Positions 1-6,105 of a stretch of DNA of 11,083 bases are shown here, piece by piece. Source of the DNA: Treponema sp. UBA7590 (GTDB lineage Bacteria; Spirochaetota; Spirochaetia; Treponematales; Treponemataceae); NCBI GenBank assembly GCA_002478955.1, contig DLKK01000017.1, positions 1-11,083 on the forward strand, in the 5' to 3' direction. The notes beneath the pieces were generated by a model, which saw only the letters and a program-made list of their open reading frames with translations, was not told the origin of the DNA and made no database searches. Each line of letters starts with the position of its first letter. Within the stretch, counting starts at the first letter, position 1. Position numbers and translations under genes: made by a program.

Positions 1-110
1 AGAAAAAGAAAGCGGCAACCGAGCCATTCGGTGAGATAGCCTAGTCCGGATACTTTGTAACGTACGATAGCTTTGCTATCTAGCGAATTGACGCGCTTTT
101 TCTGGTAGCT
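1..110. other. Folded intergenic region at the window edge, no gene recognised
   Basis: This stretch is richer in GC than the following 200 bases and contains several inverted repeats. ACCGA (18-22) pairs with TCGGT (28-32), and GATAGC (66-71) pairs with GCTATC (75-80) across a TTT loop. AGAAAAAG (1-8) can pair with CTTTTTCT (96-103), which would enclose both hairpins in one multi-branched fold. It may be the 3' end of a transcription unit that starts outside the window, a small RNA, or a dispersed palindromic repeat. There is no T-loop motif or CCA end, so it is not a recognisable tRNA. The next 50 bases are plain AT-rich sequence. Confidence 0.3.
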
Positions 111-161
111 AATTCAATTTCTTTCACAAAAAATTTTTTATTATTAAAATTGCTTAAAATA

Positions 162-223
162 AAAATTGTGTAATTTTTCCCCACCTCAAAAAATCAGATT
201 CAAAATTGAGTAATTTTTACCCA
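162..223. repeat. Two near-identical palindromic sites upstream of groES
   Basis: Two 22-base direct repeats at 162-183 and 202-223 differ at only two positions and start exactly 40 bases apart, about four helical turns. Each contains an inverted repeat of the form AAAATT-GWGT-AATTTT followed by a short C-run. The second copy ends about 27 bases before the groES -35 box. Paired, helically phased palindromes upstream of a promoter suggest binding sites for a dimeric regulator, but no known operator is matched. The surrounding AT-richness raises the chance of coincidence. A weaker AAAATTG start occurs at 146. Confidence 0.45.
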
Positions 224-249
224 ATATAAACATTTTTTTCATTTTTTTG

Positions 250-279
250 TTGACGATTCAGCATAGATTTTCTTATATT
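250..279 (+). promoter_or_regulatory. groES promoter, sigma-70 type
   Basis: A -35 box TTGACG (250-255) is followed by a -10 box read either as TTATAT (273-278, 17-base spacer) or TATATT (274-279, 18-base spacer). Transcription should start near 285-286, giving a leader of about 40 bases. A good ribosome binding site, AGGAG (312-316), lies 9 bases before the ATG. No CIRCE inverted repeat is present. The region from 242 through the leader resembles the region upstream of groEL. Confidence 0.65.
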
Positions 280-325
280 TGATGGTAGAAAAAGAAATTA
301 TTTTCCAAAATAGGAGCAAAATAGA

Positions 326-598
326 ATGAAAATCAAACCTTTAGCAGACAGAATTCTTGTAAAAAATGACGCGGCTGAGACAAAAACAGCTAGCGGACTT
401 TACATTCCAGAAGGAGCACAGGAAAAAACACAGACAGCTACAGTTGTAGAAGTTGGTCCTGGAACTGATGAAGATAAAATCACAGTAAAAAACGGTGACC
501 GCATTATGTACGACAAATATGCTGGCACTCAGGTAAAAATTGACGGTGAAGAATATCTTATCCTTCGCATGAGCGATGTTATTGCTGTAATTGAATAA
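326..598 (+). CDS. groES: Co-chaperonin GroES (Hsp10)
   Basis: This is the 10-kDa co-chaperonin that caps GroEL as a heptameric ring and encloses unfolded protein in the cytoplasm. The 90-residue product has the family start (KIKPLADRILV, residues 2-12). A mobile loop follows around residues 17-35, with LYI (25-27) where E. coli has the GroEL-binding IVL tripeptide. The core VVEVGPG (40-46), the GDRIMYDKYAGT segment (57-68) and the end YLILRMSDVIAVIE are all canonical. The roof hairpin (GPGTDEDKITVKNGD) is shorter than in E. coli. The start is fixed by AGGAG 9 bases upstream. groES stands alone and converges on the minus-strand TPR gene. Its partner groEL is 7 kb away on the other strand, an arrangement also found in T. 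pallidum. Confidence 0.97.
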   Translation: MKIKPLADRILVKNDAAETKTASGLYIPEGAQEKTQTATVVEVGPGTDEDKITVKNGDRIMYDKYAGTQVKIDGEEYLILRMSDVIAVIE

Positions 599-614
599 TT
601 TTTTCAAAAAAACT

Positions 615-662
615 AAAAAAACGCAGATTGATTTGCAGTTTGTGAATCCGTCTGCGTTTTTT
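615..662. terminator. Bidirectional Rho-independent terminator between groES and the TPR gene
   Basis: CGCAGA (622-627) pairs with TCTGCG (651-656). The stem is extended by an A-run on the left (615-621) and a T-run on the right (657-662), so a U-tract follows the hairpin whichever strand is transcribed. The loop is rather large (628-650). It lies 17 bases after the groES stop. On the minus strand the stop codon of the TPR gene (663-661) falls in the same run, so the hairpin forms immediately after that stop. Confidence 0.8.
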
Positions 663-2529
663 ATTTAACACCAGATTTTATTTTTGTAACCAAAAGTTTT
701 GCTTCCGCGCTTCTTGGATTCAGAGTTGAACTGTATTCCGCACAAATTCTTGCATTTTTCAGGTCATTTGAATCAAGATAAATCAACGCCATCCTGTACA
801 TTGCCATAGCCTTGATTTCTTTTGCCGAACTGCGACCGTTGACTTTTTTGTATAATTCCAAAGCATCAGTTTTTCGCCCTATGGAATTATAGATTAACGC
901 CAGGTTCATGGTGGCAGAATCGCTTGTGGCCACATTCACAAAATCCTTTTCGCCATTTTCAAACACGCAGTATTCTCCCAGACGCATAGAATCCGAAATT
1001 CTTCCATTCAATGCAGAAAAATAAAACGCATATTCACATTCAACCAAGGAAAAAAGATTACTTTTCTTCACGATATTCGTCCAAAAATCGTTATCGCACG
1101 GAATTTCATATTTCGCGGAAATATATTTGTAGAAAAGATTCCACGCATCCTCAGTCTGTTTTGAATCCAAAAGAAAATTCAACGCATATTCAAACAAAAT
1201 CTCAGGATAAACCGATGGAGAAACGGCATTTTCCTCAAGAATTCTCCATACATCGGCAGTTTTTTCAGTTTCAGTAAAAGTTTTATCAGTCTTGTATTTC
1301 AAATCAAGACGTACAACAAAAAGCAAGGGCGATTTTTTCCGGTCAAGGCTTTCATCAATCCGCCTAAGCGCATCGCTCAAAGGAATTTTCGGACGGCTGT
1401 CATAACGTTCCATTTCAAGAGAAGCCAGTCCCTCATCCCTAAGCTGCATTCTGGTAAATTCCTCATTCTGCGGCAAATTTGAGTTATATGCAAAATCCGC
1501 ATACGAAGTAAGTCCCGGAACATAGTCGGGCCAGGTTTCAACACAAAAACCAAGAAGCAGAACCGCTCGCTTTTCATCACCTGAATCTTTAGCCCATTTT
1601 GCGCTGTTCACAAAAATCGGTGGCAAGAAACTATTTTCATCGCGTTCTGCATCAGAAAGAATAAAATTTCCTTTTGAATCTAAAATTGAATCTAGAAAAT
1701 TACGCCGTATTGTTTCCGCGCTTTCAGAATCTCCGAGCCAAGTGTAAGAATCCTGAAGAACCGCACTTATTTCAGAAACAGAAACCGCCTGTTTTGACTT
1801 TCCAGTACGGGAATCCGCCAATGAAATAGCGATATTTCCATAATTTACAGCTTCACCAAAGCGGGCCGCGTCATACATCACTGTCATCCAGAAATATCCG
1901 TCATTTGCCTCAAGAATTTTATTGATTTCCGGATGAATTGCCGCAGCCTTCTCATACGAACCAGCCGCAAGATGCAAAAGCGCACAGTTTTTTAGCCAAG
2001 TCATATTTTTTGAGCCATTGTATGCATCAAAATAAACAGAAAAATAGTCCGGTGCTAAAAAGATTTTTGCAAGTTCAGATTTTTTTGATTTTTCAAGGAC
2101 ATTCCGAAAAACAGCCTCTGAATAAACAGAACCATAGCGCGTCCCCTGAAGTTCCTTTCCAACAGCAATAGCATCTTCAGTTCTTCCGTTTCTAAGCAGA
2201 AAATGCGCATAAACAGCGTTCAATTCATTGTTTTTGGGATTTTTCTTTATTGCGCGGGTAATTGTCCTTTCTGCTTTCTCAAAAAGATTCAGCTTAACAT
2301 AACGTTTAAAAATTCCGATTTCAACCCAGGAACTGTAAGATTTCTTTTCAATTTTGTTCAGTTCGCGCTCGGCGTCTTTAAATTGTTCCTGGTTTATAAG
2401 AATATCAATCTGGTCAAGAACAGAAGAAACTGATTTTTCTTCCGCCTGATTTGAGCATGAAAAAAAAACCGGCAGAAACAGCACGGCTAACGCAATGCAC
2501 AAAAAATTTCTGACCGATTTTTTTATCAT
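661..2529 (-). CDS. TPR-containing lipoprotein, last gene of the alaS-nusB unit
   Basis: The 622-residue product is an envelope lipoprotein of unknown function. A lysine/arginine-rich start and hydrophobic segment (residues 9-24) end at FFSC with Cys25, a relaxed spirochaete lipobox. The next residues (SNQAEEKS) are polar, so lipidation at Cys25 is likely. The mature part is mostly helical with tetratricopeptide-like repeats. They are clearest at residues 50-125 (including RAIKKNPKNNELNAVYAHFL) and 540-622 (LALIYNSIGRKTDALELYKK and a second copy with LNPRSAEAK). Such repeats usually act as protein-binding scaffolds. The ATG shares its A with the nusB stop (TAATG), so translation is probably coupled, and a weak GGAG lies about 11 bases upstream. 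It occupies the position of T. pallidum TP1014 as I recall it. The lipoprotein and TPR calls are secure, but the role is not known. Confidence 0.85.
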   Translation of the reverse strand: MIKKSVRNFLCIALAVLFLPVFFSCSNQAEEKSVSSVLDQIDILINQEQFKDAERELNKIEKKSYSSWVEIGIFKRYVKLNLFEKAERTITRAIKKNPKNNELNAVYAHFLLRNGRTEDAIAVGKELQGTRYGSVYSEAVFRNVLEKSKKSELAKIFLAPDYFSVYFDAYNGSKNMTWLKNCALLHLAAGSYEKAAAIHPEINKILEANDGYFWMTVMYDAARFGEAVNYGNIAISLADSRTGKSKQAVSVSEISAVLQDSYTWLGDSESAETIRRNFLDSILDSKGNFILSDAERDENSFLPPIFVNSAKWAKDSGDEKRAVLLLGFCVETWPDYVPGLTSYADFAYNSNLPQNEEFTRMQLRDEGLASLEMERYDSRPKIPLSDALRRIDESLDRKKSPLLFVVRLDLKYKTDKTFTETEKTADVWRILEENAVSPSVYPEILFEYALNFLLDSKQTEDAWNLFYKYISAKYEIPCDNDFWTNIVKKSNLFSLVECEYAFYFSALNGRISDSMRLGEYCVFENGEKDFVNVATSDSATMNLALIYNSIGRKTDALELYKKVNGRSSAKEIKAMAMYRMALIYLDSNDLKNARICAEYSSTLNPRSAEAKLLVTKIKSGVK

Positions 2530-3044
2530 TAAGAGTTTTTCTCCGCAAGATCTTTGCTGATATGATCAAGGATTGCATTTGTAAATTTATGGGTTTCATC
2601 CTCGCCATAATCTTTTACAATCTCAACAGCTTCATCAATTGTGATTTTAGGATCCACATCTTTTTGATAAAGAAGAGAATAAACGCTCATCCTAATTACA
2701 GCAAGAGCAACTTTATTGAGACGTTCAATTGTCCACTTTGAGGAAAGATGACTTTTTATAATCTCGTCAATCTGCTGGATATTTTCAACAGTTCCTTTCA
2801 CAAGAATTCTTGCATAATTAAAAACTTCCTGTTTTTTTGCAGGCGGAAGTTTTTCAAACTGATTCATCTGCTTTTCCTGAAGACAATACTTTATTTCTTC
2901 AGATGAATCCTCGCCCACTTCAGAAGCGTCAAAAACATCGCGCTCAAGCCATGAAAATGAAATCAAATCATTTACATCAACACCGGCAACATCCCACGAA
3001 TATAAAGCCTGAAAAGCAAGGATTCGGCTTATTCTTCTAGACAT
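2529..3044 (-). CDS. nusB: Transcription antitermination factor NusB
   Basis: NusB pairs with NusE (ribosomal protein S10) on boxA RNA and prevents premature termination in rRNA operons. The 171-residue product has the diagnostic N-terminal RNA-binding helix RRISRILAFQALYSW and the C-terminal signature ITIDEAVEIVKDYG followed by HKFTNAILDHI. It is somewhat longer than E. coli NusB (139 residues), with an acidic insertion near residues 38-55 (DASEVGEDSSEE). The ATG is chosen for a strong purine-rich ribosome site (AGGGGGA, about 3054-3048). It starts 15 bases after the SurA-like gene and its stop overlaps the next start by one base, so the last three genes form a tight operon. Confidence 0.95.
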   Translation of the reverse strand: MSRRISRILAFQALYSWDVAGVDVNDLISFSWLERDVFDASEVGEDSSEEIKYCLQEKQMNQFEKLPPAKKQEVFNYARILVKGTVENIQQIDEIIKSHLSSKWTIERLNKVALAVIRMSVYSLLYQKDVDPKITIDEAVEIVKDYGEDETHKFTNAILDHISKDLAEKNS

Positions 3045-3059
3045 AAATTCCCCCTGCCA

Positions 3060-4139
3060 TTACCAAGAAAGAAGTTTTGTCAAAGCGTCACCAGTCTTTT
3101 TTCGTTCAACATTTGCTTCTGTATCAAGTTCCTTTGCAATTTCCTGCGCCGCAACTGTAAAATACTGCATAACTTTCTGCTGTCCCAAAGAACTGCGGAT
3201 ATAATCATAAACGGTAGTCGTGGAATCAGGCTGAACAACATCGCTCAAAGAAAGCATTTTTGCATCATATTTTTTGATGATTGTATAAAACTGAAAATGA
3301 GAGTCAAATTCGCTTACGTTAGAAAAATATCCGACATTATTATCAAACAAAGCAAGAAGATCCTTGTAAGAAATTCCAAGTTGCTGTGCGCTCATCTGAT
3401 TCTTATTGATAAGCATCTCGCCAGACTGGAATCCAGAATTTTCTTTTTTTGACTCGACTGTCATCTGATTCACAGTAAGTTTTTTGTCCTTCAGCTTGTT
3501 GAAAAGATCATTTGCCTTTGCGCGGGCAGCTTCCGCATCCTTGTCTTTTGGAATCACAACCATATAAAGCTTGAGCATATCTGTCCACACAAACTGAGAT
3601 TTATTCAGCTCATAAAAAGCGCGTATTTCCTCATCAGTTGCGGCAACTGACTTGATTTCATTTTCACGCTGGTGAAGAATGTACTGCTGAACCAATGTCT
3701 GGTTTTTAAGATAAGTCTTGTATTCTGCGACAGACATTCCAATCTGCTGCTTCATAAAATCATCAAGGGAAAGATTTGTCTGCTGCTTGATTACGGTCTC
3801 AAGCTCAGACTGAGTTGCATTTCTTCCAAGAAGCTGCTGGCTTACCTGCTGAAGAAACATCTGTTCAATCTGACTGTCTGTGATTGAAATTCCAGATTTT
3901 TGTGCAGCCTGAAGAACCAATTTCTCCTGAATCAAAGCGTCCAGAACCTTTTTTCTATCATCAACAGAAAGAACAGAACCCCTTTGTTTCTCATACATTT
4001 CAACACGAGTTTTAATCTGCTTCAATGAAATTGATTCGTTTTTGTTGAGTTTTACCACTGCAAGAACCTGAAGATCGTTCTGTGCAAAAACTGCCGCACA
4101 CATAAATAAAGCTAAAAATGCAACTGCAAAACGTTTCAT
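3060..4139 (-). CDS. Exported SurA-like chaperone with a degenerate parvulin domain
   Basis: The 359-residue product starts with a Sec signal peptide (MKRFAVAFLALFMCAAVFA) with likely signal peptidase I cleavage after Ala19, so it should act in the periplasm. Residues 23-165 form a helical SurA-N-like chaperone domain. It contains the family pattern KKVLDALIQEKLVLQAAQKSGI followed by DSQIEQMF, with the run broken here only by residues S and ITD. Residues 170-290 sit where a parvulin prolyl-isomerase domain belongs. The usual H-I-L-V opening is replaced by LYMVVIPK, and the GGDLGW-type loop is replaced by FQSGEMLI, so isomerase activity is doubtful. A C-terminal helical segment (residues 296-359) completes the fold. 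A ribosome site AAGGA precedes the ATG by about 9 bases. The position matches T. pallidum TP1016 (Tpn39b) as I recall it. The likely role is outer-membrane or periplasmic protein folding. Confidence 0.82.
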   Translation of the reverse strand: MKRFAVAFLALFMCAAVFAQNDLQVLAVVKLNKNESISLKQIKTRVEMYEKQRGSVLSVDDRKKVLDALIQEKLVLQAAQKSGISITDSQIEQMFLQQVSQQLLGRNATQSELETVIKQQTNLSLDDFMKQQIGMSVAEYKTYLKNQTLVQQYILHQRENEIKSVAATDEEIRAFYELNKSQFVWTDMLKLYMVVIPKDKDAEAARAKANDLFNKLKDKKLTVNQMTVESKKENSGFQSGEMLINKNQMSAQQLGISYKDLLALFDNNVGYFSNVSEFDSHFQFYTIIKKYDAKMLSLSDVVQPDSTTTVYDYIRSSLGQQKVMQYFTVAAQEIAKELDTEANVERKKTGDALTKLLSW

Positions 4140-4234
4140 ATATAAAATCCTTTTTTTTGTTTTCTAATATTTTACACCATAAAACCCACAAAATGTAAAA
4201 ATAGTTACAAAATTTTGGGTTTTTTGCAAAAATA
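4140..4234 (-). promoter_or_regulatory. alaS to SurA-like intergenic: weak hairpin and possible internal promoter
   Basis: The 95-base gap contains an inverted repeat, AAAACCCA (4181-4188) and TGGGTTTT (4216-4223), with further partial pairing inside. It has no strong U-tract on the minus strand, so it may attenuate rather than end alaS transcription. A possible minus-strand promoter reads TTACAT (4198-4193), 18-base spacer, TAAAAT (4174-4169). Its -35 box lies within the hairpin loop. Both calls are tentative in such AT-rich DNA. Confidence 0.3.
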
Positions 4235-6058
4235 TTATTTGTCCAGCGGAAGTCCGCCGCTTATTGTAGCCCTGATTCTTCTAACGCCGGCAGAAGAAGA
4301 CTGTTCTTTTTCAATTTTGAATTTTCCAATCTGAGCTGTGTGCTGAACGTGTGGTCCACCACAAACTTCCTTTGAATACCAGTCATTCTTTGGATTATGG
4401 CCGATTGTGTACACTTTTACCTGCTCGCCGTATTTATTAACGAACAAAGCCCGTGCGCCTTCTGCCTTTGCCTGGGCAAGCGGCATAACTTCCATTGTGA
4501 CAGGCAAATCCTCGTTGATTTTTTCATTAACAATGTCCTCGACTTTCTGAACTTCTTCTTTTGTCATCGGACGGCCGAAAGTAAAGTCAAAGCGCATGCG
4601 TTCATTGTTTATATTTGAACCTTTCTGCGAAACTTCATCACCAAGAACGTCAACCAAAGCCTGCTGAAGCAAGTGTGTTGCCGTGTGATATTTTGTTGTG
4701 ATGTCAGACTGTTCAGCAAGCCCGCCCTTTGCCTTTCCTGCATCAAGCGATTTTGAGGCTTCCTGGTGCTTCTTTTCCGCTGCCATAAATCCTTCAACAT
4801 CAACGGTAAATCCATTTTCCGCGCCAAGTTCCTGGGTAAGCTCAAGCGGATAGCCGTAAGTTTCATAAAGATTGTATGCGACTTTTCCAGAGATAATCTT
4901 TTTTGGATTTTTCATAAGATTTGGAAGAAGTTTCTGGAATTCAGCCTCGCCTTTTTTCAGCGTTGTGCGGAATTTTGCCTCCTCGGCTGTAAGCTCGCGG
5001 AAAATCTTTTCCTTGTTCTGCTCAAGTTCCGGATATGCGCTCTTGAAATTTTCAATCACAACAGCAGCAACGTCCGCAAGGAATTCCTTTTCGATTCCAA
5101 GCTTCATTCCGTGTCGGACTGCACGGCGAATCAGGCGGCGGAGAACGTAGCCTGCTCCGACATTTGAAGGAGAAACGCCTTTCTGGTCACCAAGAATAAA
5201 AACAGAAGCGCGGCTATGATCTGCAATAATTCGCACGCTCTTGTCTTTTTCTGCGTCTGTACCATATTTATAGGAAGAAAGTTCCTCGATTTTTGCAATG
5301 ATTGGCTGAAATACCTCTGTAAGATAAACCGAAGTTTTTCCCTGCAAGATGCAGTTTGTGCGCTCAAGCCCCATTCCTGTGTCAACGTTTTTCTTTGGAA
5401 GCGGCACAAGAGTCTTTTCATCAACGCGGTTGTACTGCATAAAAACATTGTTCCAGATTTCCATCCAGTTTTCACTGTCAGTGCCTTTGTTTGAGCCAGC
5501 CGGTGGAAGTCCTTCACCAACCCAGTAGAAGATTTCTGTATCAGGACCGCATGGACCGGTAGGACCTGCAGCCCACCAGTTGTCGCTTGCAGGAAGATAT
5601 GCGATTTTGTCTTCCGGCATTCCGTTTTCTTTCCAGTAAGTTGCAGCTTCTTCATCGCGGGGAGCATTGTCATCACCGGCAAAAACTGTCACAGAAATTT
5701 TTCGTGGATCAAGGCCGAGCCATTTTGGGCTTGTAAGGAATTCATAAGAAAATCCTATTGATTCTTTCTTGAAATAATCGCCCAAAGACCAGTTTCCAAG
5801 CATTTCAAAACAAGTAAGATGGCTTGGGTCGCCAACTTCATCAATATCACCTGTGCGGATACATTTCTGATAATCTGTAAGACGTGTTCCAGAAGGATGT
5901 TTTTCTCCCAAAAGATATGGAACAAGCGGATGCATTCCGGCAGTTGTAAACAAAACAGATGGATCATTTTCTGGAATCAAAGACTGACCAGAAATTTCAA
6001 CGTGATTTTTACTCTTAAAGAACTCAATGTATTTTGAGCGTAATTCGTTTGCAGTCAT
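4235..6058 (-). CDS. alaS: Alanyl-tRNA synthetase, short spirochaete form
   Basis: This class II synthetase charges tRNA-Ala in the cytoplasm. The 607-residue product has the expected N-terminus (TANELRSKYIEFFKSKNH). Class II motif 2 is at residues 84-97 (FEMLGNWSLGDYFK), the GPTGPCGPDTE loop is at 165-175, and motif 3 is at 226-240 (DTGMGLERTNCILQG). The tRNA-recognition middle domain contains LRRLIRRAVRHG (307-318). The editing core keeps its zinc ligands: HTATH (His458, His462) and CGGPH (Cys566, His570). Typical bacterial AlaRS has about 875 residues. This one lacks the C-terminal C-Ala domain, and the middle domain runs almost straight into the editing core at about 430-457, without the beta-barrel part that carries YAESGGQ. 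Short AlaRS is known in Borrelia and Treponema. The ATG has no Shine-Dalgarno but lies 8 bases after a -10 box. It heads the unit leading to nusB and the TPR gene. Confidence 0.96.
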   Translation of the reverse strand: MTANELRSKYIEFFKSKNHVEISGQSLIPENDPSVLFTTAGMHPLVPYLLGEKHPSGTRLTDYQKCIRTGDIDEVGDPSHLTCFEMLGNWSLGDYFKKESIGFSYEFLTSPKWLGLDPRKISVTVFAGDDNAPRDEEAATYWKENGMPEDKIAYLPASDNWWAAGPTGPCGPDTEIFYWVGEGLPPAGSNKGTDSENWMEIWNNVFMQYNRVDEKTLVPLPKKNVDTGMGLERTNCILQGKTSVYLTEVFQPIIAKIEELSSYKYGTDAEKDKSVRIIADHSRASVFILGDQKGVSPSNVGAGYVLRRLIRRAVRHGMKLGIEKEFLADVAAVVIENFKSAYPELEQNKEKIFRELTAEEAKFRTTLKKGEAEFQKLLPNLMKNPKKIISGKVAYNLYETYGYPLELTQELGAENGFTVDVEGFMAAEKKHQEASKSLDAGKAKGGLAEQSDITTKYHTATHLLQQALVDVLGDEVSQKGSNINNERMRFDFTFGRPMTKEEVQKVEDIVNEKINEDLPVTMEVMPLAQAKAEGARALFVNKYGEQVKVYTIGHNPKNDWYSKEVCGGPHVQHTAQIGKFKIEKEQSSSAGVRRIRATISGGLPLDK

Positions 6059-6066
6059 AATAGATA

Positions 6067-6095
6067 ATTATAATGACGCGTGCCTTATTTTTCAA
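6067..6095 (-). promoter_or_regulatory. alaS promoter predicting a leaderless transcript
   Basis: The minus strand reads TTGAAA (6095-6090), a 17-base spacer, and a perfect TATAAT (6072-6067). Only eight bases (6066-6059) separate the -10 box from the alaS ATG at 6058, so transcription should start at, or within about three bases of, the start codon. No Shine-Dalgarno is present in the 47-base gap. There is no room for a T-box or other leader regulation. Confidence 0.75.
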
Positions 6096-6105
6096 TCTTA
6101 AAATA

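Noticed and set aside
1..44. C-terminal tail of an upstream plus-strand gene (short frames ending at 34 and 44)
   Set aside because: Two different frames are open for only 10-14 codons from the window edge, and neither tail is recognisable.
1..110. tRNA gene
   Set aside because: The paired arms do not fit a cloverleaf, and no T-loop GTTCRA or anticodon arm is present.
140..325. CIRCE/HrcA operator upstream of groES
   Set aside because: No TTAGCACTC half-site or its complement is present here or in the groEL upstream region.
4766..5167. 133-residue plus-strand frame opposite alaS, and similar antisense frames in groEL
   Set aside because: They lie opposite conserved coding sequence and have no ribosome sites or recognisable domains.
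5131..5682. 183-residue frame inside alaS on the same strand
   Set aside because: It is a shadow of the strongly supported alaS frame, with no family features.
6059..6105. T-box leader for alaS
   Set aside because: Only 47 bases are available, and the promoter itself fills them.
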